Of a stretch of 64,000 nt of DNA, positions 46,673 to 58,098 are shown in pieces. Under the pieces are notes generated by a model. That model was not told where the DNA came from and made no database searches. It saw nothing but the letters and a program-made list of their open reading frames with translations. The first letter of the stretch is position 1. Each line of letters starts with the position of its first letter. The stretch is from Mycobacterium sp. ACS4054 (GTDB lineage: Bacteria; Actinomycetota; Actinomycetes; Mycobacteriales; Mycobacteriaceae), in contig NZ_LZHV01000048.1 in the NCBI RefSeq assembly GCF_001667275.1, positions 44,248 through 108,247 of the forward strand. The letters run 5' to 3'. A program made the position numbers and the translations under genes.

Positions 46673-46906
46673 GTGGCGATACAAGACTGGGGCGACGCGC
46701 CGGAGATCCATCCCTCGAAGATCCGGGTCGGTGACATCATCGGAACGCTGCGCCCCACGCAGCTGCGTTACACCGTCAAGATGATCAGCGAACCGCGCTC
46801 GGTTCCCCGGCGCTGGACCTTCTTCGGCCGCGACGACAACGGCACTCAGCACACCGGAACGTTCAGCGAGGACGAACTGGTCCGCAGGTACGCCAAGGCG
46901 TCCTGA
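46673..46906 (+). CDS. Small hypothetical protein, 77 residues
   Basis: The product begins VAIQDWGDAPEIHPSKIRVG and has a balanced composition with many beta-forming residues (GDIIGTLRP, TVKMISEP, WTFFGRDDNG, TFSEDELVRRY), unlike the shadow frames around it. This suggests a real small beta-barrel-like protein. GTG at 46673 with GAGGATGGG upstream. It ends eight bases before the convergent stop of the Rv2197c-like gene. I do not recognise a family. Confidence 0.62.
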   Translation: MAIQDWGDAPEIHPSKIRVGDIIGTLRPTQLRYTVKMISEPRSVPRRWTFFGRDDNGTQHTGTFSEDELVRRYAKAS

Positions 46907-46913
46907 CCGGCCC

Positions 46914-47564
46914 CTAAGTCGCGGCGACCGCGCGGCGCAGCTGGCGAACGTGCAGCCACTCGATCGCCGGCATGCCCGCGGTGATCGCGCCGGCGATCCC
47001 GTAGGCGACCCAGGACGGGCCGTCGTGACCGACTGCCATCAGGTAGGTGGCCGTGGCGACCGCGACCAGCGCCGCCCCCATGGCCCCCACAAGCAACACG
47101 GTGCCGCGCAACCACGCCCGGTCGACCGCCTCGCCCGACCAGTCGGAGTCGGCCGTCGGAGCCGACGCCTGCACCTTCGGTTGCCGCGCCCGTTCGGCCG
47201 CGGTGCGCGGCGCCTGCGACATCAGCCGCACCGGCGGCCGGTTGGGCGCGGTCATCCCCCGGGCGGCCGGGTCGGTCTGGGCCATCCGGCGGGCCCGCAG
47301 CAGCATCGGGATGGCCCCGGCGATGATCAGCGCGGACACGACGATCACGGCATACAGCACCCACGAGGTGCTGTGGGTGCCACTGGACGCTTTGTGGAAG
47401 CCCCGCCCGAGGTCCGACAGCGCGACGGCCGCAGCCACGCTCACCCCCAGCAATATCAGCCAGACGGCCGCGCAGGCGCCGATCAGGATGCGGTCGACGA
47501 CGTCGGGCGAGATGGTGTCGTCCCCGACCCCACGGCGGTACGCCGCCGAGTATCTGCCGACCAT
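46914..47564 (-). CDS. Conserved membrane protein (Rv2197c-like)
   Basis: The 216-residue protein has four membrane segments in two pairs (about 27-50, 67-90; 155-175, 181-200) separated by a hydrophilic loop rich in Arg, Ala and Pro. Function unknown. ATG at 47562-47564 shares one base with the mmpS3 stop (TGATG), so translation is coupled to mmpS3. Longer readings upstream run through mmpS3 in another frame and are not used. Confidence 0.85.
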   Translation of the reverse strand: MVGRYSAAYRRGVGDDTISPDVVDRILIGACAAVWLILLGVSVAAAVALSDLGRGFHKASSGTHSTSWVLYAVIVVSALIIAGAIPMLLRARRMAQTDPAARGMTAPNRPPVRLMSQAPRTAAERARQPKVQASAPTADSDWSGEAVDRAWLRGTVLLVGAMGAALVAVATATYLMAVGHDGPSWVAYGIAGAITAGMPAIEWLHVRQLRRAVAAT

Positions 47565-48349
47565 CAGCAGCTCGTCTGCGGCGCGTCGTTGGTGTTGGAC
47601 GAGAGGACCGTCCCATCGCTCGTCGTGATCGAGCAGTTGAGCCGGCTCACCCGGAACAGGCTGGACGCCTCGACCGAGCCCACGTCGGACTGGGAGATCG
47701 GCGTCACGGTCATCGACCACGGGATGTACACGTTGTGCTGGGTGCGCCGGCGCCCGGACGCGTCGACGTACGTCACCGAGATGATGTCGCCGGGCGCCTT
47801 GGTGCCGGTCACCGAATAGGTGACCTGTCGCGGTCCGGCCGGTGTGGTCGGCGGCGGTGGGGGCGGTTTGGTGGTCGTTATCTCGTCCTGCAGCGGCGGC
47901 GTCGACGGGACGGTGGTCGTGGTGTTGGGGTTGGCCAGCTTGTTGGTGTAGGTGCGCGCGAACAGCAGCGACACCGACACCACGAGCGCGATGGCGGCCA
48001 CAATGGCGGCGACCCCGACCACCCACGGCCAGCGGGGTGCGCCGTGGGTGTCCTCGTCGTCGACCGACTCGTCGAAGGCGTCGTAGTCGTAGAGCCGCAG
48101 ATCGGCCGGCAGGTACGGTCCGCTGATGAAATGCTCCGACTCCGGGGCCGAATAGGCCCGCGAGTAGGCGTCGGTCTGGCCCGTCTGGTCGGCCGCGGGC
48201 TCGGCCGCCTCGTCCAGGGGTTCGAGCTCGTCGTCGGGACCGGGTTCGGCGACGTCCGCCGGCTCGGCACCCGGATCCGGTTCGTGGGGAGCCTCGTTCA
48301 CGGAATCGGGTTCCTCAGGTTCCCATTCCGGGGGTTTCGGCCCGCTCAT
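47564..48349 (-). CDS. mmpS3: MmpS3 membrane protein
   Basis: The 261-residue MmpS-family protein has an acidic, Pro/Glu-rich cytoplasmic N-terminus (1-108) and one membrane segment (about 109-131). A Thr/Pro-rich spacer follows, then the MmpS domain (about 170-261) with [21 protein letters not shown] and PWSMTVT. Unlike other MmpS genes it has no mmpL partner nearby. It has been linked to cell-wall synthesis and stability of respiratory complexes in mycobacteria, which would fit this location; that is inference. ATG start; 181 bases of leader separate it from ctaF. Confidence 0.9.
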   Translation of the reverse strand: MSGPKPPEWEPEEPDSVNEAPHEPDPGAEPADVAEPGPDDELEPLDEAAEPAADQTGQTDAYSRAYSAPESEHFISGPYLPADLRLYDYDAFDESVDDEDTHGAPRWPWVVGVAAIVAAIALVVSVSLLFARTYTNKLANPNTTTTVPSTPPLQDEITTTKPPPPPPTTPAGPRQVTYSVTGTKAPGDIISVTYVDASGRRRTQHNVYIPWSMTVTPISQSDVGSVEASSLFRVSRLNCSITTSDGTVLSSNTNDAPQTSC

Positions 48350-48530
48350 CGTTTCCTGCCCTGTCCAACTGCCTCACCAGCGCGCAAGGCACCACGGCTA
48401 TCTGGTTGCGCGCGCGCTTGGGAAATTCTCATTTGCCTGGGCAAAACATTACCGAACGGACAGGGGCAGAGAAGTCCTGGCGAACCCGCCACAGAGCACG
48501 TGATCTGATTGTGACCTTAATGCCGGCGAA

Positions 48531-48950
48531 TCAGTGCTTCTCGGGACCGACGTAATACTCGAAGACCAATCCGGCGACCGAAGCGAGGATGAACATCACC
48601 CCCGCGGTGATCAGCCACGGCAGCCACAACGCGATGCCCACCGCGGTCACCGAGCCGGACAGCGCGATCAGGATCGGCCACCAGCTGTGCGGGCTGAAGA
48701 AGCCCAATTCACCTGCTCCGTCGCTGATTTCGGCGCCCTCGTAGTCCTCGGGCCGGGTGTCGATGCGGCGTGCCACGAACCGGAAGAAGGTCGCGACGAT
48801 CAACGCGAGCCCGCCGGTCAACGCCAGCGCGGTGGTGCCCGCCCACTCCTCGCCGCCGGTGGCGAAAAGCGCGGTCAGCACGCCATAAAGCACGGCAACC
48901 AGAATGAAAAACCCGGCGACGAATTCGAAAAGCCTGGCTTCAATATGCAT
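48531..48950 (-). CDS. ctaF: Cytochrome c oxidase polypeptide 4, CtaF
   Basis: The 139-residue actinobacterial subunit IV of the aa3 oxidase has four membrane segments and opens with [20 protein letters not shown]. Conserved features include [16 protein letters not shown] (about 88-103). ATG at 48950 with AAGGA upstream, 13 bases after the ctaC stop, so ctaC and ctaF form an operon. Together with ctaE it completes much of the oxidase in this window. Confidence 0.94.
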   Translation of the reverse strand: MHIEARLFEFVAGFFILVAVLYGVLTALFATGGEEWAGTTALALTGGLALIVATFFRFVARRIDTRPEDYEGAEISDGAGELGFFSPHSWWPILIALSGSVTAVGIALWLPWLITAGVMFILASVAGLVFEYYVGPEKH

Positions 48951-48963
48951 TTGGTGTCCTTAC

Positions 48964-50073
48964 CTACTGACTTCCGGACAACTGGCCGCGCTTGGTGTCG
49001 AACGGATGGGTGGTCACCGCGAGCGGCTGCTGGCCGATCGCCTGCAACGCCTGCGCGTTGCTCTTTCCGTCCATCCGCTGCTGCAGGTAAGCCTTGAAGT
49101 CGTTGGGCGGCACCACCCGCACCTCGAAGTTCATCATCGAGTGATAGGTGCCACAGAACTCCGCGCAGTGTCCGACGAAGGCGCCCGGCTTCTGGATGTC
49201 GTCGACCTGGAAGACGTTGACGGAGTTGTTCGCCTCGGCGTTGGGAATCACGTCGCGCTTGAACAGGAACTCCGGCACCCAGAAGGTGTGGATGACGTCG
49301 GCGGAGGCCAACCGGAACTGGATGCGCTTGCCCGTGGGCAGCACCAGCACCGGGATCTCGTCGCTGGTGCCCAGGATCTCGACCTTGTCGAAGTTCAGGT
49401 AGGTCCGGTCCGAGGTGTTCAGCCCGCGCACCGGGCCGACGAGCTCCTCGCCGTGGGCGTCCTTGCCCTCGGGCCTGGACACCATTGCGTTTTTGCGCGC
49501 CTGATCGACGCCGTCGTAGGTCAGCGTGCCGTCCTTGAAGTCGACGCGCTGGTAGCCGAACTTCCAGTTCCATTGGAAGGCCGTGACGTCGACCACGACC
49601 TCGGGGTCCTTGTCGACGTGCAGCATCTTCTCCTGCACCACCACGGTGAAGTAGAACAGCACCGAGATGATCAGGAACGGCGTCACCGTCAGCACCAGCT
49701 CCAGCGGCATGTTGTAGCCGAATTGGCGCGGCAGCTCGGTGTCGGTGGCCTTCTTGCGGTGGAACGCCGAGGCCCAGAAGATCAGGCCCCACACGATGAC
49801 GCCCACGACCAGCGAGGCGATGGTCGCTCCGACCCACAGCTCGCGGTTGATCTGGGCCTGCGGGGTGATGCCCTTCGGCCAGCCCAGGCCCAGCACATCC
49901 GACCAGCTGCATCCGCTCAGGGTCACCGCCAATACGGCGAAGGTCCCGGCCAGCGCCAGCGGCCGCAGTCGACGCCGCAGACCCTTACCAACGCCCCCGG
50001 ACCGGCTGCGAAAAAGGCCCCGAAAACTGCCCTGCGACAAACGTTGCGAACGGGCCTGCTCGCGAGGTGTCAC
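48964..50073 (-). CDS. ctaC: Cytochrome c oxidase subunit II CtaC
   Basis: Subunit II of the aa3 oxidase, receiving electrons at the binuclear CuA site. The 369-residue precursor has a basic N-terminal extension and a lipobox-like LSGC (Cys about 55), so it is probably a lipoprotein. Two membrane segments follow, then the cupredoxin domain with FQWNWKFGY. The CuA ligands are in [13 protein letters not shown] (about 300-312). GTG at 50071-50073 with AGGAGG upstream is the start; the longer open frame is not used. Confidence 0.95.
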   Translation of the reverse strand: MTPREQARSQRLSQGSFRGLFRSRSGGVGKGLRRRLRPLALAGTFAVLAVTLSGCSWSDVLGLGWPKGITPQAQINRELWVGATIASLVVGVIVWGLIFWASAFHRKKATDTELPRQFGYNMPLELVLTVTPFLIISVLFYFTVVVQEKMLHVDKDPEVVVDVTAFQWNWKFGYQRVDFKDGTLTYDGVDQARKNAMVSRPEGKDAHGEELVGPVRGLNTSDRTYLNFDKVEILGTSDEIPVLVLPTGKRIQFRLASADVIHTFWVPEFLFKRDVIPNAEANNSVNVFQVDDIQKPGAFVGHCAEFCGTYHSMMNFEVRVVPPNDFKAYLQQRMDGKSNAQALQAIGQQPLAVTTHPFDTKRGQLSGSQ

Positions 50074-50171
50074 GTTGGCGCCTCCTGCTCGGATATCGAA
50101 TACTACGCAGCGTAGACCACGCCGCTCAGCGGGGCGCGGGTGCGTCCGCCACGGGCGCGTCCAAAGTGCGG

Positions 50172-50177
50172 CATACT
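50172..50177 (+). promoter_or_regulatory. -10 element of asnB (leaderless)
   Basis: CATACT eight bases before the asnB GTG. A perfect 13-base inverted repeat ctacgc-a-gcgtag (50103-50115) lies between this promoter and ctaC. Confidence 0.5.
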
Positions 50178-50185
50178 GGGGCGCC

Positions 50186-52138
50186 GTGTGTGGTCTGCTG
50201 GCGTTTGTCGCTGCCCCGGACATTGCCAGTGCCGACTCTGCCGCCCGGGCCGACGATGCGATCGCGCGCGCGTCGCACCTGATGCGCCACCGCGGCCCCG
50301 ACGAGCCGGGCACCTGGACCGACCCCGGCGCCGACGGATCCGTCGTTTTCGGCTTCAACCGGCTGTCCATCATCGACATCGCGCATTCGCACCAGCCGCT
50401 GCGCTGGGGACCGCCGGAGGCGCCCGACCGCTACGTGCTGGTGTTCAACGGGGAGATCTACAACTACCTCGAGCTGCGCGCCGAGCTGGCCGACGCGCAC
50501 GGCGCGGTCTTCGCCACCGACGGCGACGGCGAGGCCATCGTCGCCGGCTACCACTATTGGGGCGCCGGGGTGCTCACCCGGTTGCGCGGCATGTTCGCCT
50601 TCGCCCTGTGGGACACCGCGACGCTCGAATTGTTCTGTGCGCGAGACCCTTTCGGCATCAAGCCGCTCTTCATGGCCACCGGCGCCGGCGGCACCGCCGT
50701 GGCCAGCGAGAAGAAATGCCTGCTGGACCTGGCCGAGTTGGGCGGATTCGACACCCGGATCGATGAGCGGGCCGTCCAGCACTACACCGTGCTGCAGTAC
50801 GTGCCCGAGCCCGAGACGCTGCACCGCGGGGTGCGCCGGCTGGAATCGGGCTGTTACGCGCGGATCCGGCCCGGGCGGCCGCCCGAGGTCACCCGATACT
50901 TCGTGCCCCGCTTCGCCGCCACACCGATCACCCGCGACACCGAACAGGCCCGCTACGACGAGATCACCGCGGTGCTCGAGGATTCGGTGGCCAAGCACAT
51001 GCGCGCCGACGTCACGGTCGGGGCGTTCCTGTCCGGGGGCATCGACTCCACCGCCATCGCGGCGCTGGCCATCCGGCACAACCCCAAGCTGATCACGTTC
51101 ACCACCGGTTTCGAGCGCGAGGGGTTCTCCGAGATCGACGTCGCGGTGGCCTCGGCCGAGGCGATCGGCGCCCGCCATATCGCCAAGGTGGTGCACCCGG
51201 ACGAGTTCGTGGCCGCCCTGCCCGAAATCGTCTGGTACCTCGACGAACCGGTGGCCGACCCCGCGCTGGTGCCGCTGTTCTTCGTCGCCCGCGAGGCCCG
51301 CAAGCACGTCAAGGTGGTGCTGTCCGGGGAGGGCGCCGACGAGTTGTTCGGCGGCTACACGATCTACCGGGAACCGTTGTCGCTCAAGCCATTCGACTAC
51401 CTGCCGCGGCCGTTGCGACGGTCGATGGGCAAGGTGTCCAGGCCGCTGCCCGAGGGGATGCGGGGCAAGAGCCTGCTGCACCGCGGCTCGCTGACGCTCG
51501 AGGAGCGCTACTACGGCAACGCCCGCAGCTTCTCCGACGCCCAGCTGCGCGAAGCGCTGCCCGGCTTCCGGGAGGACTGGACGCACACCGACGTCACCGC
51601 CTCGGTGTACGCCGAGTCGGTCGGCTGGGACCCGGTGGCCCGCATGCAACACGTCGACCTGTTCACCTGGCTGCGCGGCGACATCCTGGTCAAGGCCGAC
51701 AAGATGACGATGGCCAACTCGCTGGAGCTGCGGGTGCCGTTCCTGGACCCCGAGGTGTTCGCCGTCGCCTCGCGGCTGCCGGTCGAGGCCAAGATCACCC
51801 GCACCACCACCAAGTACGCGCTGCGGCGGGCGCTGGAGCCGATCGTTCCCGCGCACGTGCTGCACCGGCCCAAGCTGGGGTTCCCGGTGCCGATCCGGCA
51901 TTGGTTGCGCGCCGGCGAACTGCTGGACTGGGCCAACGGGATGGTGGCGTCGTCACAGGCCGGTCACCTCGTCGACCTGGCCGCCGTGCGGCGGATGCTC
52001 GACGAGCACCGCAACGGCGTCAGCGACCACAGCCGCCGGCTCTGGACGCTGCTGATTTTCATGCTCTGGCACGCGATCTTCGTCGAGCACAGCGTGGTGC
52101 CGCAGATCAGCGAGCCGGTGTACCCCGTCCAGCTCTGA
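50186..52138 (+). CDS. asnB: Asparagine synthetase (glutamine-hydrolysing) AsnB
   Basis: The 650-residue class II amidotransferase has Cys2 as N-terminal nucleophile after Met removal (V-C-G-L), RHRGPDEPG and NGEIYNY in the glutaminase domain. The synthetase domain has the PP-loop S283-GGIDST and [11 protein letters not shown]. In M. tuberculosis and C. glutamicum relatives (LtsA) work on amidation of cell-wall DAP, so peptidoglycan amidation is a likely role. GTG at 50186 is fixed by the Cys2 requirement and the -10 just upstream. Confidence 0.94.
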   Translation: MCGLLAFVAAPDIASADSAARADDAIARASHLMRHRGPDEPGTWTDPGADGSVVFGFNRLSIIDIAHSHQPLRWGPPEAPDRYVLVFNGEIYNYLELRAELADAHGAVFATDGDGEAIVAGYHYWGAGVLTRLRGMFAFALWDTATLELFCARDPFGIKPLFMATGAGGTAVASEKKCLLDLAELGGFDTRIDERAVQHYTVLQYVPEPETLHRGVRRLESGCYARIRPGRPPEVTRYFVPRFAATPITRDTEQARYDEITAVLEDSVAKHMRADVTVGAFLSGGIDSTAIAALAIRHNPKLITFTTGFEREGFSEIDVAVASAEAIGARHIAKVVHPDEFVAALPEIVWYLDEPVADPALVPLFFVAREARKHVKVVLSGEGADELFGGYTIYREPLSLKPFDYLPRPLRRSMGKVSRPLPEGMRGKSLLHRGSLTLEERYYGNARSFSDAQLREALPGFREDWTHTDVTASVYAESVGWDPVARMQHVDLFTWLRGDILVKADKMTMANSLELRVPFLDPEVFAVASRLPVEAKITRTTTKYALRRALEPIVPAHVLHRPKLGFPVPIRHWLRAGELLDWANGMVASSQAGHLVDLAAVRRMLDEHRNGVSDHSRRLWTLLIFMLWHAIFVEHSVVPQISEPVYPVQL

Positions 52139-52156
52139 GGCGCGTCGGCTTTACGC

Positions 52157-52252
52157 CGAGTGTGCGATGAGGGCTTCGAGCGTGCGTCCTGGGCGGAGAT
52201 TTCTCGGATCTCGCGCCCTCAGCGCACGCGCGAAGCCGCGAGCGCACACTCG
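52157..52252. repeat. Nested palindromic intergenic element, copy B
   Basis: The outer arms cgagtgtgcg (52157-52166) and cgcacactcg (52243-52252) are perfect complements. The inner arms gcgtgcg...gggcg (52180-52195) and cgccctcagcgcacgc (52214-52229) pair at both ends with four central mismatches. Same architecture and length as copy A at 12093-12186. It fills the 129-base gap between the convergent asnB and cbhK stops, where it could terminate transcription both ways. Confidence 0.75.
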
Positions 52253-52267
52253 ACGGGCGCGCCGCCG

Positions 52268-53260
<993 letters not shown>

Positions 53261-53438
53261 TTAGCAAGGTTATCTAGCTTACGCACGCGTTCGGACCGTC
53301 GCTGTGTCCACGGTCGGCGCGAAGCGGTGCGCTAGCCTCCCTAGGGAACTCGCTCGCGTCGCGGGAAACGATGCTCGGTCGGGGTATCCCGCACCCAGCC
53401 CCGCTGACAAGTCCCGTCTACCACCGTAGGAGACCACG

Positions 53439-54095
53439 ATGGCAGGTCCGCACTCGCCGAACCATAGCGTCGGTGGAAGCGGACCCAGCGGGCCTGAATC
53501 CCCGGCCGAATCACAGCCGCTCGAGTTCCCCGACGACCCCCGCTCCGGCGGTCCGCCGCCCGCCAATTATGCCGGGCAGCCTCCCCCGCCGATGCCCTAC
53601 CCGCCGCGACGGTCCAAGCGGCGGCTGATCATCGGCCTGCTGCTGGCCATCGCGCTCGCGGCCGCCCTGACCGTCGCGATCGTCTACGGCGTGCGCACCA
53701 ACGGGGCCAACACCGGCACCTCGTTCTCCGAGGGCGCGGCCAAGACCGCGATCCAGGGGTACCTCGACGCGCTCGACCACCGCGACATCGAGGAGATCGA
53801 GCGCAACGCGCTCTGCGGCATGTACGACGCCGTCCGCGACAAGCGGTCGGACCAGGCGTTGGCCAAGCTGAGCAGCGACGCCTTCCGTAAGCAGTTCTCC
53901 CAGGTCGAGGTGACCTCGATCGACAAGATCGTCTACCTGTCGCAGTACCAGGCCCAGGCGCTGTTCACGATGCGGGCGGCGCCCGCGACCGGGGGCCCGC
54001 TGCGCGGTGAGTTGCAGGGCATCGCCCAGCTGCTGTTTCAGCGGGGCCAGATCATGGTGTGCTCGTATGTGCTGCGCACCGGCGGCTCGTACTGA
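53439..54095 (+). CDS. Conserved membrane-anchored protein (Rv2203-like)
   Basis: The 218-residue protein has a Pro/Ser-rich cytoplasmic N-terminus (1-65), a membrane segment (about 66-86) and an exported domain resembling the NTF2-like fold of mycobacterial lipoprotein-like proteins. The latter runs AAKTAIQGYLDALDHRDIEEIERNALCGMYD and has two cysteines (about 125 and 209) that could form a disulfide. Function unknown. ATG at 53439 with TAGGAGA upstream. Confidence 0.85.
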   Translation: MAGPHSPNHSVGGSGPSGPESPAESQPLEFPDDPRSGGPPPANYAGQPPPPMPYPPRRSKRRLIIGLLLAIALAAALTVAIVYGVRTNGANTGTSFSEGAAKTAIQGYLDALDHRDIEEIERNALCGMYDAVRDKRSDQALAKLSSDAFRKQFSQVEVTSIDKIVYLSQYQAQALFTMRAAPATGGPLRGELQGIAQLLFQRGQIMVCSYVLRTGGSY

Positions 54096-54113
54096 GCACG
54101 AGCCGCTACCCGG

Positions 54114-54470
54114 TCAGTTGAACGAGTCGCCGCAGGCGCACGAACCGGTGGCGTTGGGGTTGTCGATCGTGAAGCCCTGCTTCTCGATGGTGTCGACGAA
54201 GTCGATGGACGCGCCCTCCACGTAGGGCGCGCTCATCCGGTCCACCGTCAACTTCACCCCGCCGAAGTCGGCGGTGAGGTCGCCGTCCAGCGTCCGGTCG
54301 TCGAAGAACAGGTTGTAGCGCAGGCCCGCGCACCCGCCGGGCTGGACCGCGATACGCAACGCCAGGTCGTCCCGCCCCTCCTGGTCGAGCAGGGACTTGG
54401 CCTTGGTGGCGGCGGCCTCGGTCAGGATCACGCCGTGCGTCTTGGCGTTCGACTCGTTTTGCACCGTCAT
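54114..54470 (-). CDS. erpA: A-type iron-sulfur carrier ErpA (HesB/IscA family)
   Basis: The 118-residue A-type carrier delivers Fe-S clusters to target apoproteins. The three conserved cysteines lie in GGCAGLRY (about 46-53) and GSCACGDSF (C-terminal CxC). ATG at 54468-54470 with AGGAGAGGCA upstream; an upstream ATG at 54491 is out of ribosome-site context. Convergent with the Rv2203-like gene, 18 bases apart. Confidence 0.94.
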   Translation of the reverse strand: MTVQNESNAKTHGVILTEAAATKAKSLLDQEGRDDLALRIAVQPGGCAGLRYNLFFDDRTLDGDLTADFGGVKLTVDRMSAPYVEGASIDFVDTIEKQGFTIDNPNATGSCACGDSFN

Positions 54471-54548
54471 TGCCTCTCCTACATGCCTCATCGTCGGGTG
54501 GGTCCGTCATGCCTCGCTGTTGGGGGCGCCCGGAAAAAGCCCACAGGG

Positions 54549-55697
54549 TCAACGGTACCTTGCAGGACCGCTATTCCCGAGTCGCGCCGCTACCACCGAG
54601 GCCAGACCCATGAGCTGATTGGCCGCGTCGGCCTGGGCCAGCCGCACCGATCCGGCGTGATCGGCGATGGACAGGGCGGACATGATGCCCGCCGAGCGCA
54701 CCGTGGCGTTGTCCAGGCCGACCTGTCCGGCCAGCACGATCACCGGCACTCCCCGCGGCCGGGCCGCGTCGGCGAGGTAGCCCACCACCTTGCCGTGCAG
54801 CGACTGCTCATCGAACCGGCCCTCGCCGGTCACGATGAGCTCCGCGACGTCCAGGTCGTCCGCCAATCGGGTGTGATGGGCGATGATCGCCGCGCCCGAC
54901 TCGCACCGGCCGCCGAGCGCCAGCAGCCCGGCGCCGATGCCGCCGGCCGCCGCCGCGCCCGGTTCGGAACTCACGTCGCGGCCGGCCACCGCTTCCAGGA
55001 TCAGCGCCCATGCCTGGAGTCGGACCTCCAGGGCCGCGACCGTGACGGTGTCCGCACCCTTCTGCGGGCCGAACACCCGGGCCGCGCCCCACGGCCCCAG
55101 GAGCGGATATTCGGTGTCGGAGGCGGCGATGAGCTCCACGTTGGCCAGCTGGCGGCGGGCCGAATCCAGCCCGCCGAGCTCGGCGATCATGCCCTGCCCG
55201 CCGTCGGTGCACGCGCTGCCGCCCAGCCCGACCACGATCCGCGTCGCCCCGGCCCGCAGCGCCTCGGCGATCAGCTGCCCCACTCCCCTGCTGTGGGCCG
55301 CCATCGCGGTCTCCGGGGTGGGCGGACCGCCCAGCAGGGTCAGGCCGCACGCCTGCGCGCATTCCAGGTAGGCCGTGGTCGTGGCGGGGTCGAACACCCA
55401 CTTGGCCTCGACCATGGTGGACAGCGGGCCGGACACCCGCAGCCGGCGCGCCTTGCCCAGCCGGCTGGCGAGCACCTCGACGAAGCCCGGGCCGCCGTCG
55501 GACTGCGGGGCGACGATGAACCGGTCGCCCGGGCGGCACCGGGTCCACCCGGTCGCGATGGCCGCCGCGGCCTCCACCGCCGTCATGCTGTCGCCGTAGC
55601 AATCCGGGGCGACCAGCACGAGCATGGCCGGCAGCTGCAGACGGCCGGGAGCGAGGCCCAAGGCACCGTCATCCGAGGCCATCGACCCGTCGTCCAT
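54549..55697 (-). CDS. Glycerate kinase (GlxK/GarK family)
   Basis: The 382-residue glycerate kinase converts glycerate to phosphoglycerate. Motifs include [48 protein letters not shown] and [16 protein letters not shown]. The first ~25 residues ([11 protein letters not shown]) are variable; starts at 55682 and 55625 are possible, the last just before the conserved strand. It lies divergent from the DUF3043 gene and upstream of erpA on the same strand. Confidence 0.88.
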   Translation of the reverse strand: MDDGSMASDDGALGLAPGRLQLPAMLVLVAPDCYGDSMTAVEAAAAIATGWTRCRPGDRFIVAPQSDGGPGFVEVLASRLGKARRLRVSGPLSTMVEAKWVFDPATTTAYLECAQACGLTLLGGPPTPETAMAAHSRGVGQLIAEALRAGATRIVVGLGGSACTDGGQGMIAELGGLDSARRQLANVELIAASDTEYPLLGPWGAARVFGPQKGADTVTVAALEVRLQAWALILEAVAGRDVSSEPGAAAAGGIGAGLLALGGRCESGAAIIAHHTRLADDLDVAELIVTGEGRFDEQSLHGKVVGYLADAARPRGVPVIVLAGQVGLDNATVRSAGIMSALSIADHAGSVRLAQADAANQLMGLASVVAARLGNSGPARYR

Positions 55698-55803
55698 CAG
55701 CGGCAGCCGTTCATCACGTGTAAGAGTAGGGCCAAGTGACGTGCTGACGCAGGTCTAATAGCAAGGCACTCCAAGCCAATTCCGGGGCGGCCCAGCAGCG
55801 AAG

Positions 55804-55809
55804 TAACCT
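55804..55809 (+). promoter_or_regulatory. -10 element of the DUF3043 gene (leaderless)
   Basis: TAACCT seven bases before GTG 55817. Confidence 0.5.
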
Positions 55810-55816
55810 GGCTCCT

Positions 55817-56491
55817 GTGAAGCTGATGGGCCGTAAGAAAGGCCAAGACGAGGACCTCGACGGGGGCGCGGCGGCGCTCGACGCCGAAGGTGCCCCCGAG
55901 ACGACGGCGCGCGGGTCGCGCGGGACGAGCCCCAAGGGCCGGCCCACCCCCAAGCGCGACCAAACGCGGCGCAAGGGTCCGGTTGCCCCGGCACCGATGA
56001 CCGCGGCCGAGGCGCGGGCCCGCCGCAAGTCGCTGTCGGGCCCCAAGCTCAGCCGCGAGGAGCAGAAGGCCGAGCGGGCGGCCAACCGCGCCCGGATGTC
56101 GGAGCGCCGGGAGCGCATGATGGCCGGCGAGGAGGCGTACCTGCTGCAGCGCGACCAGGGCCCGGTGCGGCGGTATGCGCGCGACGTGGTGGACTCCCGG
56201 CGCAACCTGCTGGGCCTGTTCATGCCGGCGACGCTGTTTTTGATGTTCGCCATGTTCACCACGCCGCAGCTGCAGCTCTACGTCTCCCCGGCGATGCTGC
56301 TGCTGATGGCCGTGATGATGGCCGACGGGCTGCTGCTGGGCCGCAAGGTGAGCAAGCTGGTGGACGCCAAGTTCCCGGACAACACCGAAAGCCGGTGGAA
56401 GCTGGGCCTGTACGCCGCCAGCCGGGCGTCGCAGATGCGGCGGTTGCGCACGCCGCGGCCCCAAGTGCAGCGCGGCAGCCGTGTCGATTAG
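55817..56491 (+). CDS. DUF3043 membrane protein (Rv2206-like)
   Basis: The 224-residue conserved actinobacterial protein has a highly charged N-terminal half rich in Lys, Arg, Ala and Gly (1-120), partly helical and coiled-coil-like around [18 protein letters not shown]. Two membrane segments follow (about 133-150 and 155-175), then a basic tail. DUF3043 signature stretches are [14 protein letters not shown] and [18 protein letters not shown]. Unknown function. Followed 21 bases later by cobU. Confidence 0.88.
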   Translation: MKLMGRKKGQDEDLDGGAAALDAEGAPETTARGSRGTSPKGRPTPKRDQTRRKGPVAPAPMTAAEARARRKSLSGPKLSREEQKAERAANRARMSERRERMMAGEEAYLLQRDQGPVRRYARDVVDSRRNLLGLFMPATLFLMFAMFTTPQLQLYVSPAMLLLMAVMMADGLLLGRKVSKLVDAKFPDNTESRWKLGLYAASRASQMRRLRTPRPQVQRGSRVD

Positions 56492-56512
56492 CCGGAAAGC
56501 CGCCTGAGCGCG

Positions 56513-57046
56513 GTGCGCACGCTGGTGCTCGGCGGGATCCGGTCGGGCAAGTCGCGGTGGGCCGAGGACGCGATCGCCGGGGCGCTGCCGGCCGGCCAGC
56601 CGGTTTGCTACCTGGCGCCCGGCCCGACCGGCGGGGGCGATGCGGCCTGGGCGGACCGGGTCGCCGAGCACCGCCGTCGCCGGCCCGGGCATTGGTCGAC
56701 GGTCGAAACCGAGGACATCGCAAGCCAATTGCGCGCGTCGCCGGACACCCCGACGCTGGTCGACGACCTGGGCGCCTGGCTGACCGGAGCGCTGGACCGC
56801 CACGGCTGGGACGGCGGGTCGGTGGCGGCGCCGGTCGGCGACGTGCTCGCCGCGGTCAGCGACTTCAACTCCACGCTCGTGCTGGTCAGCCCGGAGGTCG
56901 GGTTGGCCGTCGTCCCGGCCACCGCGTCCGGGCGCCGGTTCGCCGACGAACTGGGCAGCCTCAACCAGCGCGTCGCCGACCTGTGCGACCGGGTGGTGCT
57001 CGTGGTGGCCGGGCAGGCGGTCCCGATCAAGCCGTCGGGGGCCTGA
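56513..57046 (+). CDS. cobU: CobU: adenosylcobinamide kinase/guanylyltransferase
   Basis: The 177-residue enzyme phosphorylates adenosylcobinamide and attaches GMP, activating it for joining with the lower ligand. The P-loop [13 protein letters not shown] (6-18) is at the N-terminus; [15 protein letters not shown] and the C-terminal [12 protein letters not shown] are family features. GTG at 56513. Its stop shares one base with the cobT start (TGATG). I recall cobU being elsewhere in H37Rv, so the grouping with cobT and cobS is a local difference. Confidence 0.9.
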   Translation: MRTLVLGGIRSGKSRWAEDAIAGALPAGQPVCYLAPGPTGGGDAAWADRVAEHRRRRPGHWSTVETEDIASQLRASPDTPTLVDDLGAWLTGALDRHGWDGGSVAAPVGDVLAAVSDFNSTLVLVSPEVGLAVVPATASGRRFADELGSLNQRVADLCDRVVLVVAGQAVPIKPSGA

Positions 57047-58098
57047 TGGAATTCGCCCCGGTATCGCCGCCCGACGCGGGCGTCGCCGCAGCCGCCCGCG
57101 CCCGCCAGGACACGCTGACCAAGCCCCGGGGCGCGCTGGGCCGCCTCGAGGACCTGTCGGTTTGGCTCGCGTCGTGTCAAGGACATTGCCCGCCAAGGCA
57201 ATTCGAGCGCGCCCGGGTGGTGGTGTTCGCCGGCGACCACGGTGTCGCCCGGTCCGGGGTCTCGGCCTACCCGCCGGAGGTGACCGCGCAGATGGTCGCC
57301 AACATCGACGCCGGCGGGGCGGCGATCAACGTGCTGGCCGACATCGCCGGGGCGACGGTGCGCGTCGCGGACCTGGCGGTCGCGGGTGACGCGCTGACCG
57401 ACCGGATCGGCGCCCACAAGGTGCGACGCGGCAGCGGCGACATCACCGTCGAGGACGCGCTCAGCGCCGAGGAGACCGTCGCCGCGATCGCCGCGGGCCG
57501 GGCCATCGCCGACGAGGAGGTCGACACCGGCGCCGACCTGCTGATCGCCGGCGACATGGGGATCGGGAACACCACCCCCGCCGCCGTTTTGGTGGCGGCG
57601 CTGACCAACGCCGAACCGGTCGCGGTGGTGGGCTTCGGCACCGGCATCGACGACGCCGGCTGGTCGCGCAAGACGGCCGCGGTGCGCGACGCCCTGTTCC
57701 GGGCGCGGCTCGTGCTGCCCGATCCGGTGGCACTGCTGCGCTGCGCCGGCGGGGCCGACCTGGCCGCGCTGGCGGGCTTCTGCGCGCAGGCCGCGGTGCG
57801 GCGCACCCCGCTGCTGCTCGACGGGATGGCCGTGACCGCCGCCGCGTTGGTCGCCGAACGGCTGGCCCCCGGTGCCCGGCTGTGGTGGCAGGCCGGTCAT
57901 CGGTCCACCGAGCCCGGCCACGCCCTGGCGCTGACCGAACTCGGCCTGGAGCCGATCCTGGACCTGCGGATGCGGCTGGGCGAGGGCAGCGGCGCCGCGG
58001 CGGCGGCGCCCGCGGCGCGCGCCGCCGTCGGCACGCTGTCGTCGATGGCCACGTTCACCCAGGCCGGCGTGTCCGAGCGGGCCGCTCCCCCACTGTGA
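57046..58098 (+). CDS. cobT: CobT: nicotinate-nucleotide--DMB phosphoribosyltransferase
   Basis: CobT makes alpha-ribazole phosphate, the activated lower ligand of cobalamin. The 350-residue protein has [16 protein letters not shown] (about 63-78), NINxGxAAIN-type [10 protein letters not shown], and [13 protein letters not shown] (catalytic region). ATG at 57046-57048 follows the cobU stop with a one-base overlap; the longer open frame upstream is the cobU shadow. Its stop overlaps cobS as GTGA. Confidence 0.94.
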   Translation: MEFAPVSPPDAGVAAAARARQDTLTKPRGALGRLEDLSVWLASCQGHCPPRQFERARVVVFAGDHGVARSGVSAYPPEVTAQMVANIDAGGAAINVLADIAGATVRVADLAVAGDALTDRIGAHKVRRGSGDITVEDALSAEETVAAIAAGRAIADEEVDTGADLLIAGDMGIGNTTPAAVLVAALTNAEPVAVVGFGTGIDDAGWSRKTAAVRDALFRARLVLPDPVALLRCAGGADLAALAGFCAQAAVRRTPLLLDGMAVTAAALVAERLAPGARLWWQAGHRSTEPGHALALTELGLEPILDLRMRLGEGSGAAAAAPAARAAVGTLSSMATFTQAGVSERAAPPL

